A DNA stretch of 64,000 nt from Pholis gunnellus (GCA_910591455.2 OU342821.1:18241787-18305786), one strand, 5' to 3'; shown: positions 12,261-27,011, numbered from the stretch's first letter. Notes: generated by a model not told the origin, from the sequence alone. Made by a program: numbers and translations.

Positions 12261-15200
12261 GATTCCTTTGTTGTTTGATTATAGCAGTTTATCTGAAAAA
12301 CTCCTGACAATTCAAATGATTAAGAAACCTGCGATAGCATTTTTATTGATTAAAATCTTGTCATTAGTAGTTTTAATGATGTGTTATAAGCTGCTTAGAG
12401 CTTGTGTAAACAGATCATAGTTCATCTCTAATATCTATTTATGTGTCACTTTCTTTTCTCTCCAACGCTACATTTTACAAGATCACGTGAACACATCATG
12501 ATAACGTTATAATTTACCTTCGCCCGATACAAAGTGTCACTGAGCAGAGCCTGAAGGCATCGTAATGGATGGATCGTCAATGGATGGATCGTCAGTAAAA
12601 CTTTATTTTACACTGTGATGATTAAAGTTACAAAGTGTAATTAATCCGCGGTTCACATGCGTTGAGCCGAGCCGCCACCCACTGTTGGAGATCCGGTCGC
12701 CCTTTGGCGATCTTGAGTAAATACGATTATGCAATAAGAAACAATTACCCAACTCCGTTCTCTCTTCCTCGGAGCTTATGTCTGTATTGTGTGTAAACAC
12801 TAGTTTCCATATGCTGTCCACCTCCTCCACGCTTCATTAGGCGTCCAATTTATTGCATGTTTTAGGTGAAAAAGCACTCTCGAGATTAATTCTGGGAAGT
12901 GTTGTGAAACCTTAATCATTTATTTATTTTCCGGGCCCGAGGCTCAGAATATTCATCAGTGTTTTGGTGTATAGGTGTATTAATTTACCTCCGTTTTAAT
13001 TGTTGGGAGGGCAGACGTTTATGGATATTTTGTGTGTAATTAGCACGCTACGCTGTGTTGATGAAATATTTCACTAAATTAAGAGGGGATTGATCATGTT
13101 TTAATTATCTCTCAATTTATCCCCACAAAGCGGAGTAAAATGTGTTCGGGGTTACGGCCTCATTCAGTTCATTATTTGAGAAAACTTTGTCCGCGAGTGG
13201 TGAAAGAGGACTCCTCTATGTGTCCTTCCTCGTGTCTGTAAACACCGGGGGTGGGGGAGTGGGGGGAGCATCAAAGTCACTGTCCACCATCAGGCGCTGC
13301 CTTGATCTTCCGCTCTTATAGGTGTGCAGAAGCTGCAGCTCTTTATCTAGAAAGTGATGATCTCTGGCTGGAGCCATTGTCCCCGGTGAGTCCAATAACA
13401 AGGCCATGCGCTTGGCACTGGAGCGGAGCTTTTCCCCCCAGTGGGAAGGAGAGAGCGACCAGACCTCTGGCTGTCAGGATAATTGGCAAAGGCACCTGGA
13501 TCATACAGCAGGAATGACAGAGTGACATTCATTACCTTTAATAGTATTTCCTCCATCACTCTGTCACTCGCTTCCTCACTTCTTCTCTCTCTCGTACTCA
13601 CACACTCACACTTATTTCTGTTTTTTTCTCACATTGTTTGTGTCTTTGCCCTCATCAGCCCTCCCACCGTCAACCCGTGGGTCACCATGCGACGGCTCCC
13701 TGGCGTTGTTATCCTTGGCACCTGAGAGATAAAGTCACTCCTCATGACTGATGACCATATAGGTGCATGCAGAGAGGAGCTGCGATCTGTAATGATACAG
13801 ATATGCTGGCTGCCTTTTATATACGGACCTCAAGGCTGTGTCTGTACAGCCGTGTCAGGTCACCGGCTGGATCAGCAGCGGCATTACCAAGTACATCATA
13901 AAAGTCCTTGTAAATAAAGCACACGTCCTCTCAAGCAGTAGTCACACCGTAGGCCTTGAAGTAGCCGAGTCCTTAAGATGAATAAATGGGGAGTTCCATC
14001 AAGCGTTAGCCCCGGACACAGCCGAGGAGTACCTGACTGAGGTTTGAGGGCCTCTTTGAAGAGCTGTTTATGATTCTGTCGCGACTGGAGCAGATAATGA
14101 CCAGCTGTGGGCATCACTCACCGAGCTTCTCTGGGACCTCATTGGCACACTAAAAGATCTCATTATGACACTTTACAGATGTCACCTCTGCCGCTTGTGA
14201 GATTTGCCTGTTGGCCTCCCGTGATACTTTGGTCCCGACAATCTGGCCACGGCCGGGCTCCGGTCGGGGGCCTCTGAGCCGCCGGGCTGGTGGAGAGAGA
14301 GAGGAGGTCGACGGCCAAACTCAGACTGCTGCTCGCTTTTCTAACGGAATTATTCTGCACCTCTCTTTCAACACGCCGCTCCCCCCGGGTTGTTTGGGGG
14401 AAGTGATTTGAAATTCTGTCATAAACAGACTTCAAAATGACACACAGCTTTGTGTTTTTGCAAAGGTGTAAATGATGCAGTCACCGCTGTGTCTTTGCTT
14501 TTTGTTTAATTCAAAGCAACGTGTACTGCATGTGAATTACAGCCTGCTAATAAAAGAGATGTGAAAGGCATTACAGGCATTTATACAGCAAGACGTTTAC
14601 GCCGATGTGTGAAGTGGTAGCAAGAAACATCACACGTTTTTTTTTGCTATTTGCACGTGTTTTTGGTGTTTAGACAGCTATCAGGGTTAACCGCATGAAT
14701 AAACAGAGTGTACATCCACCAAAGATGCCTCGATGCATTGTGGGTTATTTATTTGACCAGTCAAATCACCTCTGTAGAGGGTTCAAGACGCATTGTGGCC
14801 AGAAGTTAGTCAAGCGTGAATAAATCCACAGCAAACACACATATGCACACAAATGATGTACAGTACTACGTCGACAAACATACACACAGTAACTGCTCCT
14901 AACTGTGGTTTTACTATAGTTGAGTATTAAACCATAGAGTTTGTCAGAATGATGAACGACAGATCAAGAAGTACAGAAGAAGGATGTTCCCTGCAGTTAT
15001 TTATTACTATAATATTAATTAAATAGGTCTGTGTTAGAGGCAATCAGATTAGTAATTTATGGTATGAAAGGACTTATGTTTTAAGTTGTATGTCATCAGG
15101 ATGGGTCGGAAAAATCAAATCTGTGCAAATAAATTGAATTTGCATCCTTTTGTGATATGTATATATGTAAAACCAGACTTCCCCCCAAAAAACGTCCATA

Positions 15201-18200
15201 TAGGTCATCTGTGCGGGCAACAGCAATCTAGTGGACGTAGTGATTTTGAGGGGAGCAGAGGAGGAAGTCAGGTGACCTCGTCTAAAGAGCGACCAGGTCG
15301 GGTTGATGGACGGGCCAATAAAACACAGGTCCCAAAACATGACTTATTTTAAACACATGCAGGCTCTTTGGGTAGAAGCCCAGCGATGCTAAACATGGAG
15401 AATCATTTCTACATTCTATATCCTTAATTTTTTAGCATTAACATCTCATTCCAACCTAAAGCTTTTGATCGGCGATTGGCTTGCAGCACACAGCCTGGGA
15501 GGTTTAGTTCAAGCCAGGACTTGTTCTTTATCTTTGGCATAGCTGCTGTTGTTGCTGCTGCAGGTCCTTGCCGTGCTTGCAATTCATAACTTGTTGCCTT
15601 TTTAAAGGAAAGTGCAACTCCTTGCATTTGGGACTTTCATTCCAAAAGCAGCAGGATGCAACAAAGTATATCAATAGCAGTATACGAGGTGTGTACTCTG
15701 AACTGTAATCAAAGCGATGTGTCGAACACTTCCTGTTCTGTGTGATTGTTTTTTCTTCACCGTAGGCTGTTCAGCTTCTACCTTTTGGTATCTGAGAAAT
15801 ACTGATTAGTCTCTCCACAATGTTGGCCTTGTTAAGTGCGTTTGCCTGCAGCCTCAAGCTGTTAATTGAATCTGATTGCACGTGAGAAATGTGCTACTGT
15901 TGATCACGACAGCAGCGGCAGTGTGGATCAAAATGAAATGAGTGATCAACTGAAACCGCGATCCGATGCCCGAAAACGAGCGGACTGTAGAACGTGTTCG
16001 TCGGAGATGATTCAGTATGAGAGTATAGTTTCTCTGTGATATTAATGAAAACATTTTCAAGGCAGGAACTTGATCGTATACTTCAGCACCGAGATCAATG
16101 CCCCTGTTGCATTGTGAAACTAATTATGCAATCAAACTGAAAATAATTGAAAGTTCAGGTTGCAACCTTGCAATCTGCTATCAGATATTTGTAGGAGATG
16201 GGACACGCTGTCACACTCAAAGAAACTCAATGTGACAATTCCGAGCAGTCGAAACTGTCACAACATCTTCTTGACAAACCGTATCGACACATGTAGCGCG
16301 CATCAGGAATTCAATTTGTGGCAAAATTAGAAAAGTGTGCTACATTTGCATAAATGATTCCTAAAAATCCTTTTGTCTTGTACTTTCCCTCCAGTGAATG
16401 GTGGCCTATATTCCTCCACTGATCGCAGTCTGAACTAACTGCTACAGCGGGAATGTTAATGGGTGGCCTGTAATTCAGTTAAGTCTCCATTCGTGAGTGC
16501 TCGATGTGGTCGAACACTAATAAGCATAACATGATCTGACGATGTTATTGACATTATTATTCAAGTGTCAATACGCTATGAATATCAATACAGCCTTTAA
16601 CCACATTCTGAATCACGGTTCTGGTAAATGGGAGCCCCTTTGCTACCGTGTCAGGCAGGAGAAGCTTCTTAATTAATTTATTTCAGATTGACAAACCGTG
16701 GCGCACTTCAGTTCAATATTTAATCGTTACCCGTCATTCACAATCTTTCAAACCGCGTCTCTCAAAAGACTCATAGAAGTATTTTTTCCTGCTCACGTAT
16801 TGATTTGGATCCAACGTAATTGATCATCGGGGAGACAATTTAGACTCGACTGTCTTTATGCTTCTATAGGCAATTCGACTGCGTCTCCTCGCTTTTTTAT
16901 TCAGCGCAAACAAGATTCGCCCGCCAGGGATTTCCCACCATCGAGAAAACGGAGATGGAGAAATAACCGCGGAAGTAATGAGCCTCACAAAACGGTTTCA
17001 ATGGAAAGACAATCACCAGATGAAAGAATTTGTGTCACATAAAACAAGATGAAAGAAGTCATGATATAGTCCCCCTATTTAATTCCGTGTGCATATGTTT
17101 ATTTAATATGTGTTAGTTAGTTTCATTTTCCACAATCTGTGATCAGTAATGATCTGCCGTTGTGCTGCACACATAGATACAGACGCATGCACACATGTAT
17201 GACACATGGATCAAAAGCTTTGTTTGTATGCGCGAGGAATAAAACACCTTTGCAGATCAGATAGAGCGCAGTCAGACAACTTTTAATTAAAACGTTCGCA
17301 TAACTGGAACACCTAAATCATGCCATACCTAAATCTGTTCTTGCATTTAGAGACACACTCTTTAAGCAGAGGGATTCAATGACAAATGAAGCCCTTAAAA
17401 AGCCTTAAAATGTGCAATAATACAGTCAGACATGGGGCAGCAGACTCATATGTCTAAGACGTATTTGAAATTAGGAAATGTGCACAATCCAAGAAGATAT
17501 TATATGACACAGAGGGACAGATTTAATAAGTTTTTTTAGGTTCTGCCCCAAACACATGCAGTTTATTCATCAAGCAACAGGCTTGCGTGTCTCTTTAGCG
17601 AGTGTTTGGAAGATGTACCGAGGAGGAGTGGAGGACATGTTAAGATGTTGATGCAATCCCCTGGAGTTGTAAGGTCGGGCAATTTGCTAGTTGCTCGCTT
17701 GTTGGTTTTGCATGGAGGATTCTCTCCCTCCTGTAAATCGGGCGGAAAAAATGGTGCAGATGGTTTTGACACAAGCTGCGAGGAAAGTTGTGGTGGCGAA
17801 ACGAAAACTTTACTTTTATGCACCAGAAAAAGATCGAGCTGCCCCGTATAAAATAAATGATCTCATAAAAAAACAGTTCTGGAACAGTGAAGAATGTTTT
17901 CATAGAGTTGAAAGTATTCAATAATTCACAGTATCTGATTATTTGTAACAGCAAACAGTGGAGTTTGTGGCTTGTGTTTGAATAAACTTTTATTAAACTT
18001 GATGATCAATGAATTGTATTGCTGCTGCAGGCCGTAGTGATCTCACATGTGCACATTCAGCATATCCTCATATCTTAACGGTTCGTGTGATGTCTTAGGA
18101 AAAGTTATTTCTCATTTTCTGTTCTTTATCATATCCATACAATTTGTTTGACTCTTCTTCGCCTTAATTATCGTAAATATAGACTTTTTTTTTTTTTTCT

Positions 18201-18821
18201 CAGGTTGAATTTTACACCACGCTCAACCAAAGTCATTAAACTGAAGTATGGTTTCCGCCTGCTGCTACAGTACAAGACTAATACCGATATAATAATGTGT
18301 GACCTGTGACGTTAAGTACTGCTCTTCTTGTTCGTTAACAGGCAGGGACGGGAGACGGGGGGGGCTCTCGCAGCAGTACTGTGTTAATTAAAGCGTGCAG
18401 CCAGTTTAAGTATAGCCCGCATATGCGTCTGTATGAAAAGCACTTAACAGGACAAAGTATTGAGACCGTCGATATAAATGTGAAGTGACACGTTTGACCC
18501 GTAGCGTGGACAAACAGCGAGCCTCCCAGAGGAGAACATTAGGCCGGTGTCACAGCCTCCGACGAGAGTCAGGATGAAGGGAAACCGATGGGCTTGAAGT
18601 GTTTTTTTTTTTGTTCTTGAGGCTTGTAATTACAGCCCACAGAGCCGGGGAATAACGATGTGTGCTTCGTCACCCAATGATCGAGGGGTAGGTGGAGAAG
18701 ATGACAATCTGAGATATAATCCACCTCTTGAAGAGGGAACGGAAGAAAAGTGGAGCATTACGACGCATTTCTTCCTTCCCTCTATCTCTGAGCTGCTCTC
18801 ATCTTTTTCCTGTTCATTTGT

Positions 18822-19100
18822 AGAGATGCACAAGTACCGATACAGATGTTGGCTATCGGCACGATTTTGACTCAAATAGCTGTTTTACCTGTACATTCAT
18901 GTCTACATGTGTGTTTATTTGGTACATTTTGTTTTACAAAGTTAAGAGAGCAATGTTGAATTCAAGCCTGGTGCTGCTTTACACACGAGCTAATGATAAC
19001 TTCCACACATTCATTAACGTAATTATTAATTAAACACTGGTATCGGATCGGTACTCCGTATCGGCCGATACCCAAAGTCCAGGCGTCGGTGTCGGGACTG
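18822..19100. repeat. 'tatcggatcggtat' interspersed repeat (hAT-like)
   Basis: Starts tagagatgcacaagtaccga and ends with ggtatcggatcggtactccg, tatcggccgataccc and ggtgtcgggact. These are the two ends of a widespread vertebrate non-autonomous hAT-type repeat (agagatgcaccgata ... tatcggccgatac). The distal terminal repeat is degraded. Confidence 0.7.
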
Positions 19101-19372
19101 ACAGAGTCGGATCGACTCACACTTTCTTTAATTTGTCCGTTTCTCACCTCTGACTTTTCTATCATTCTCTCCCTCCAATGGTCCGCCTTGTCTTCCTCCC
19201 CCCCTCCTCTCCTCCCTCTCTCACAGCGTTCAGGCTACTCGGGGCAATTACAATTTTAAATGACAAAATGGAGATCATTGGCATGTCACAAGATCAACTG
19301 AATGAAATGGCCCATGAGAAAAGCCTACGTATGCAAGTGTGCATCTAGTGCGTGCGTATGCAAGAGCTGTAC

Positions 19373-19418
19373 TGTGTGTGTGTCTGTGTGTGTGTGTGTG
19401 TGTCTGTGTGTGTGTGTG
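19373..19418. repeat. (GT)n microsatellite, interrupted
   Basis: GT run with two TC interruptions. Confidence 0.95.
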
Positions 19419-19797
19419 CTTGTTGTGCATTTGTTCCGGTGTACTTCTAACAGTGCATGACATCTGCCCACCACAGCGCGTCCCGTCCCAGTGTTCCTGA
19501 GTGAATCACCCTCGGATGCCGTCAGGGGTAATGTAGTGCAACAGAAGGAAGGGTCGCACTGGCCCGCTCATTTTCCAATCGCCATTACTCGCAACATTCA
19601 CCCGCACTCGTGATAGCAGCTCCATTCCTCTTGCTGTGATTTTTTTTTTTTTTTAAGCCAGCAAAATATATCTAAATCCTGCATGCACTGCTCCTTGATA
19701 GTCATGATCCCTAAGAGGGATTTTATTCTGCATCCCACCACACTTTGACTCTCTTCGCAGGCTTTTGAGGAGGAAAGACAATCTGGAGCCAGCCATG

Positions 19798-19800
<3 letters not shown>

Positions 19801-19864
<64 letters not shown>
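19801..19864. repeat. (CA)n microsatellite
   Basis: Uninterrupted CA run of 64 bp. The Cys/Val frames on the opposite strand come only from it. Confidence 0.98.
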
Positions 19865-19867
<3 letters not shown>

Positions 19868-20811
19868 GCTTCAACTGGATTCAGTGGGCTGTTGATTTAG
19901 GATGCCTCACTCTCTGAACTGAAACAGATGCTCTTAAAAACTTTATCATACGTTTTTAAAGCAAAAGGAGGGCATCAAATCCAATTTCGTTATTTTTTTA
20001 AAACTCATTTTTTTACAGCACTGCTTAATGTTCCTTGAATATTGCTTATTTTTTTAAAACCCGTTTCCCCTCATTCACACTGAATGTCGCATTAGAGCGT
20101 TAAAGCTGCTCAAATTTCCACCTGAACACCCAAAGGCCCAGTTTGATCCCATCGGGCATTTTGATTCCTCAAATAGCTTTCTCTAAGCAGAGTAGCCAGA
20201 ATTGTCAGTGCTACACATCCTTTGCCTCAGCTTTAATTACACTATAGTCAGACAAGCCATACAGGCAGCCACCGCCTCGAGTCTCCATGCTGATCAATAA
20301 GTGGACAGACTCCAAAGCCATTGCTGCGTGTAAAGAATATGAGCACAACTCGCTGGTGGAAATACGAGAAAATTGTCTTGATGGCTTGTTACCTCGCAAA
20401 TGAATCTCCCCTCCGTTCATTAGTTTATTTGTTTCATCACCCTTTTTTTAAAACCAGCCGTAATCCTGTGTGTTCATTTCAATTAATCTGATTAGTTTTG
20501 TTTTGTTACCTCGCGCTTGCAGAAGATTAACATAAAAACAGCTTCTTGATTTTTTTTTTATTCCCTTGAACAGTGGTATTCCCAGCACAGACCGTTTCCT
20601 ACATGTATATGCTGTCTAAATGCAAAAGCCAGACAGACGAGATGAATAAAGCCTTACTCGTCCTGAAAAGTGCCTGTATTTTTTATTTCTTTCCTTGCAA
20701 GCTTTTTAGAAAATGTATTTCTGATATTCTGATATAAACAGAGCCACTCTGGGGATGATGCCGAAATGAACATGGTGGCAGAGTGCACCATTACTGTACC
20801 AAGTGCTCCGA

Positions 20812-21085
20812 CGGAAAGAGAGAGAACAGCAAGGGAGGGGGGTGAAGGGGGGGGGGGGGGAGGGTTATACAAGGGAGGGAGATGGCGGACAGAGGAAGCG
20901 CTCGGATAGGTGGAGTGGAAGATTTGTGGGGACAGAGAGCAATATGGAAGAAGATGATTGGGAAAGATGGATAGGAGAAGATGAGGTACGGTGGAAAAAA
21001 AAAAGGGGGGATGATTTAGTAAGAGCTGGAGAGGGCGAGAAAGAAATAGTGCTAAAAAGCAGTGAAAGGGAGGAAGAGAGCTAAG
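20812..21085. repeat. polypurine tract with poly-G core
   Basis: About 270 bp that is overwhelmingly A/G on the plus strand, with a G run of about 14 at 20847-20860. The Glu/Arg/Gly/Lys-rich open frame across it follows from composition. Confidence 0.9.
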
Positions 21086-21210
21086 GAGCCGGCGACAGGA
21101 ATACTATAGAGGAGGTGTCACCGTCAAGGGTGTCTCAATGAGATGCCATAAAACACTCTCTTATTCTGCCGACTGTCACAGCATCGTCAGGGGCCCACAA
21201 ATAGAGGCGT

Positions 21211-21211
<1 letters not shown>

Positions 21212-21255
<44 letters not shown>

Positions 21256-21272
21256 GCACACACACACGCACG
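21212..21272. repeat. (AC)n microsatellite with GC interruptions
   Basis: AC run of about 60 bp with cgcg and acgc interruptions at its 3' end. Confidence 0.95.
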
Positions 21273-22487
21273 CCAACTCTAAAGACACACCGATACATTT
21301 ACATCTCTCTTGTGTTTATTTGCCAACAGTTCTGCTCCGGGTTTGCGGTGTATTGCAGTGACACTGGTTTCCCTGCATACATCATTTTGTTTTAGCGGTG
21401 AGTGAGCAGAAACAAAGTAACACATTTATATCCAGGACAGTTTTCAGTATCTTGTCACGGCTCTATGAAAGCGATCTGCAGGGAAACGAGGGTCAGAATT
21501 GGGTGAGGATTATGTATTTTTTTGTTCCCATCATATCATTCCTAACACAAATACCACAGAGCTGCCATCTGTGGCCGAATACATTTATTCAGTGGCAGCA
21601 ACAACTCTATTTAAAGCAATAATTAATTGTGCTATTCGTCAAAAATGTATCAATTTAAAATGACTCTTCTAACAGTCCCGATACAGATTCGCTAGTCACG
21701 TGACTGATTTGTCACTCGCTAAGTTAAACATCAACCACGCTATTTTCTAACTAAGTCAATTTGTACCCTAAACCTAAACTCCCCGTAGAGACGGAAGTTT
21801 TATTTTTAAAAGAGTTAAAACTCACACTCCGTCCCTGCTACGTCCAAAAACTGAGGGTACCTAGAGCGTCATAGTTTGAAGCCTGGCGCCACTGACCAAG
21901 CGTCGGTATTTGACGAGGTTGAGGAGTGAGAATGCGTTGAGTGCCTCTTTACCATTAAAATGATGTATAATAATATTTCTTTGCATGCTCTTTGTGACAC
22001 CAGAGAAGATAAATAACACCTGCATTGTATTTCCCCTCGTGGATCCATTTAGAGATTGTAACGCAGGATGACAGGCGCCAACGCTGTTCTGTCAATGAGC
22101 CTCCAGTCTGTCCATTTGGCTACACGCTAAAAAGTCAGCGTAAACACAACACGGAGCAGAACTAAAAATCTGTAATATATCTTTCTTTTTTCCTCTGTCA
22201 GGAACAAATGAACTGAATCATAGGTATACGGCCTCGCAGCGTTTCCCTGTATGACTAGGAGCACATGTCTGAGACAGGAAACAGACAATGTACGCTGAAC
22301 GAGGTTAGCTACCGAGAAGTAAAATCCGGATTTGGTCTGTTTGTCCACAGCTCATATGTCTTCAGGCAAACACGCGCATGCAAACAGACACCTTGCTATC
22401 GATAGCGATTACTTCTTAGCGTCTCAAAAGTCACTGCATTCAACAGATAACATCAGCTGGGCATCAGTACACTGCAGCCCTGCTCCA

Positions 22488-22523
22488 ACACACACACACA
22501 CACGCACACGCACAGACACACAC
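22488..22523. repeat. (AC)n microsatellite, interrupted
   Basis: AC run with CG and AG interruptions. Confidence 0.9.
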
Positions 22524-22723
22524 CCTCCACGGTCAGGTGGAGTGCTAATGAAGATATTGCAGAGCAGAACGACCAGCAGAGCCAGAGAAAGGTCAATGAG
22601 GCAACAGAAGTGACTCTCAGCTCAACGCTCCTAATTGCTGCGTTTGAGGAGTGTGTGGAAACATGGACATGTGACAGGTTCTCGCTTGGTTTGCTTTGGT
22701 GAAGGGTCCCCATTAATGACAGG

Positions 22724-22745
22724 CGTGCGTGTGTGTGTGTGTGTG
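22724..22745. repeat. (GT)n microsatellite
   Basis: GT run of about 22 bp ending in a short G tract. Confidence 0.9.
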
Positions 22746-23039
22746 GGGGTTGTTGTCATTACCAGATGTTGTTATTTGTTAACGAGGGCTGTAGAAAAAG
22801 TGTCTTGGAAGTGGTGTGTAACTGTGACTTTAACTCTGTAGAGAATACTCCTGAATATGGTTACACATACACATAACCTCTCATAAATGATGTATCACTG
22901 CTGGAATATTAATGGCCACTGGTTGTGGTTATAATTAGTGGTGTTTCTGTCCATAGCGGTGTGGGGTCGCTAGGAAAAAGGTAGTGGCTCTGGCAAGATG
23001 CTGTCTTGTTCTTATTGGTCAGCCCTTCGTCTCCGAACA

Positions 23040-23460
23040 ACGAAACTGCATTATGAAAGACGTTTGGAGGGAAACGTGTGAATGATTCAGCGTAGGGGGC
23101 AGGACGAGCTGGTCATGTTGTGTGTGAATTAAGTACTTTAGTTGCCTAAAGTTAAACAAGTAGTAGTTTTTTGTTGGCCTAAACCTAACCCAGCACTTTA
23201 GTTGCGTTTTTGTTTCAATTTCATCGTCATTTTAATCCAAACCATGATGTTTTTTTACTAAACCTAACTAAGTACTTTAGTAACGTTTTTCCTTTTGTTT
23301 TGTTGTCTTTCAAACTTTTGAAAAGTGCAACAATTACGTGTGGAAGAAAACATGTTCCCCTCGAAACACAGTTGAGAGTGCAGTTTAGTTGCATGGAAAC
23401 GTAATTCCGTAGGAGACTGGGTTGTATCGGTGATCGCCGAGTTTGCAGGAGATGCTACTT
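23040..23460. repeat. teleost dispersed repeat with 'cctaaacctaac' units
   Basis: Contains aagtactttagttgcctaaa, gcctaaacctaacccagcac, aaacctaactaagtacttta and gtaattccgtaggagactgg, motifs that recur together in a common fish repeat. A weaker relative (gtaccctaaacctaaac) lies near 21765. Boundaries approximate. Confidence 0.6.
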
Positions 23461-25479
23461 TTCTGTCTCTATTTGCAACCGTGTTGTAGATACATGAAAA
23501 AGAATAGTTTCCCTCAGGCTTTTGCAACATAAATTAAATATATAGTGTGTGCAGACTTGCTCAGGGTAGGAACATCGCACTGCATATTGCAAATCTGCTC
23601 AGCTATCCAATCGGAAACACCGCCATAGGTCTCGAAGACGTTTTTTTCAATGATGTCAGTTAAAAAGTCAGCATTCTCAATTTGCTGATTTCAGGATTTC
23701 AAGAACATGCCATTTAACAGCTGTTCGGCTGTTTCCCATTAGACAGAAACAGCCGACAGCTAGACAGTAGCAATTTCCTCATTTTCTCCTCATTTCCTCA
23801 AACATTTAGCCTTCGCTTTGACCATTATTCTGTTGCTGCAACAAGGGTGCAGTGTTCCCAGGCTGTCTGAGGTATACGAGTCCCATATCAACAGGAGGAG
23901 CTGTGCTCTGCTTCTTATGGGTTTCTTTACTTTGACATCAGTGAGATAGGAATGCTTGTTAAAGGTGTGCAAACTGCTGACACCTGTACGCCACCACAGA
24001 CCCAGTACCAGGTTCACCCCTGTGGCCTTGTTACAAAAGGTTTGCTGTGGAAGACGGTCTTTTTTTATGCATGTTATACTGTTTTGGAAGCAAGGGGGTT
24101 TTCAGCTTTCAGAATCCGCAAACCAACCGTATGTTATCAAAAAAGACATATTTTACACAATGAAGTCGTACAAATATAAGAGCCGGTTGTGTTCAAAAGA
24201 TCAGCAGTCTAGGATAACATGTCACTGTGAACTCTAAAAATCCTCCCTTTCTAATGCACCTCAACGCACCCTGACTCGAAACACAAAGCGTCCGCCGTTA
24301 ACAGGCAAACAAAGCAGCGACCCCTCACTTCTCACAGTCACACTGACACAAATCTATGTTCATGTCAAAATGTTTCACTGTGGCATTTGTTATTTTTACC
24401 AAAAAAAAACAGCAGATTTCAGTTACTTGTGGTTCTGCAGTAAAGGCGGGGCTGCTGGGAAGTCACAGAGAGCCTCTCGGTGTTCAGTTGGCAGCCATCT
24501 TAGTCAAACGAGGCTGACTTGCACTGTCGGGAGCTCGGGTGTTTGAGGCCCCCTGGTAGCTCAATCGAAGCAATTATACCAACAAGCCTCATACCGTTCT
24601 ATTCAGCTTGCGTGGACAGATCTGTGGGTATCTCATGGAGCACTGTGGGCCCCTTCAATTCTCCAGCGATCTGAGGCCCTTCAGTCATACATGAATATTG
24701 ATGAATATTCATTGTGTTTACTGCTATTTCAGGGAGATTTATCTTATTTGTAATGGGACTATATGGTAATAAAATTAAGATTATGAATTTGGCTAGAATG
24801 TACCAAAAAAAAGTTATTGCATCTCCATTTACTCTGGAATGGTAATAGAAATAGGTGAACTTATAATGAATTCATATTTAACTTCTTGCATTTCAAAGGA
24901 GACCAAAAATATGCATATCAGCCTAATGGTTGAGGAGCTACTCCTGATTTATTTTGGATATGGTATTTAAGGTATTTTCTACCGCGACAGAGCCGAGAGA
25001 ACACACGTAGGTGATCTATGAAACCAGTCAATCATTCAAACCGATGCACGCTATTACCCCTGGCTTGTGACATGCATCTACCCATCCATATTACATGGCC
25101 ACCCTTTTTAATATTTCAAAGGCTTGAACTTCAAGAGGACTTCAACCGATCTGCCGTGTGCCCCTGTCTGTTTCAACTCTAGCACAATTTAGTCACTTAA
25201 CTGGCAGGGCAGCAGGCAGAAGGTGGAGTTGGTAAGTGGATTGCCGGCGCCCTAAAGACGATTTATCTGATAGATGTTTGGACCCGGTCCGTTGGGCTGA
25301 CCTCTGGGGAATACTGTGAATTAGATTTTTTTTTTTTTTGTAGCACTGACTGTGTTGCTATGTCACCTCTGTTTGTCATCCCTCCACCACCTTCAGCAGA
25401 GGAATCACTTGGTACACAGATATTATGAACTCACACGATAGCGGGAGTTGCGTCTCATCTCCTGAGACCGGGCATCGTC

Positions 25480-25492
25480 GGGGGGGGGGGGG
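25480..25492. repeat. poly-G tract
   Basis: Run of about 13 G. Confidence 0.9.
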
Positions 25493-25807
25493 CGGTGTCA
25501 TCCCATTATTCCAGAAACGGAGAAGAGGGGGGAATGGAGACAAAAGATGAGGACCGCTCGGGTCGCGAGTGATAGATGGCGTAGCCAAGAAAATGGTCTG
25601 GAAGAGAACGCTGCGTCAAGCAAGTCAACTGGCCAGGCATCGATTTAATCTTGTGCACTGCCACTCTCCTGATTTGACCGTGTCACAGTGAGATTGAAAA
25701 GCCTAAGTGGATATGGGGCTGTGTTCACTCACCTGAGCACACTGGGCTGATAAGCACACAATGAACCTAAAAGTGGGCTGCAACCCTTGGACGAGATAGA
25801 ATTCGGT

Positions 25808-25820
25808 GGGGGGGGGGGGG
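25808..25820. repeat. poly-G tract
   Basis: Run of 13 G. Confidence 0.9.
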
Positions 25821-26172
25821 TGAGACATCACAAGACAGAGGGTAAGACAGCTGTTTCAGGCCTGCTAACAAGCAGCTAAATCCACTAGAAGGGCTGGTCT
25901 ATTGATTTGTACTGGGGTTGGAGGAGTCGCTAAGCTCGTGCAATTGGATCCTTTGCATCCAATGGATTTTGACTCAGATCTCAACCGAGATCCCTTTTGG
26001 CTTAAGGACCATCGATTGGGCCAAAAGAGATTTTTATCTAATGAATATTCAAATTGCTTGTCATATGAGGCAGGGGTGGTTAACTGTGTGAAGAATGTGT
26101 GTTTCAATAGGTTTGATAGATTTTAATAAAGCATGTGGGATTATGCTGCGGTCTGATGTTTATGTATAGCGC

Positions 26173-26185
26173 GGGGGGGGGGGGG
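26173..26185. repeat. poly-G tract
   Basis: Run of 13 G. Confidence 0.9.
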
Positions 26186-27011
26186 TGGTTGATATTGATC
26201 CCGAGGTCAGCCATGCTGCGTCACTCCATTGCTCGTCTTTCCCGGTCCTGCACAGTGTGCTGTCCAGGCGCATAAATGTCACAAAATAATCTTTAATTAA
26301 AAAAGTTAATTTGTCCATGAATCACATTTCATTCAAATTATAATTTTTTGACATTTAGGCCCACTCCCGTTGCATTGTGGGATCAGTCGATGTTCGGGAT
26401 TAGCCATAATCCCGGGTGTTTGGTGAATACATTCATTAACGGAGAAACGTGCTCGGACAAAGTATGCACACTTTAGCTGACTACGTGGACACACAGACGA
26501 GTCTCAGTGACTCGACTCAATACACCAGGTCACAGTTATTCTTCACCTCTCCTGTTTGACGGCACATTATGCATTGGCGCACATGCATATGCACAGAGGC
26601 ACACATGCACACTCGACAAGTTGCACAGACCGGTAGCACGCAGGTCGACACACCGTTGACCTCCCTCCCGTGTTTTTAAAATTCAGTGGCAGCGTCACCT
26701 TGACCCCCCGTGACTCCGAGGTTATTCTGTATGCCGCTGTTGCACCTCGGGGGTGCCGTTTGGTGGATCGTCTGGGACAATCAAAACAATGTTAATTTGA
26801 GTTGTTGTGATCACCACAGGCTTCCATTTTCCTGTAGATAGCCACTGCCACATTTAATCAAGATCGCTTATAAATCCTGTTCTTGAAGTGGGAAAAAAAA
26901 GTGCCAGCACTCCCCTTATTAACATGTTGGGATGTGTATCGGCCGGCATCAGAAATCTATTGCCTACAGCCTGGAATCAGACTGACCAGTTGAGCTGTTC
27001 AGAATGCACAG

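Noticed and set aside
13483..13725. Hydrophobic 80-residue frame resembling a membrane protein
   Set aside because: It comes from a pyrimidine-rich ctctcactcac stretch; no homology or splice support.
20803..21084. 93-residue Glu/Arg/Gly-rich open frame
   Set aside because: Explained by the polypurine composition; no domain and no splice context.
23165..23280. cctaaacctaac units resembling telomere repeats
   Set aside because: Only scattered copies inside a dispersed repeat; not a tandem array, and the motif differs from vertebrate ttaggg.
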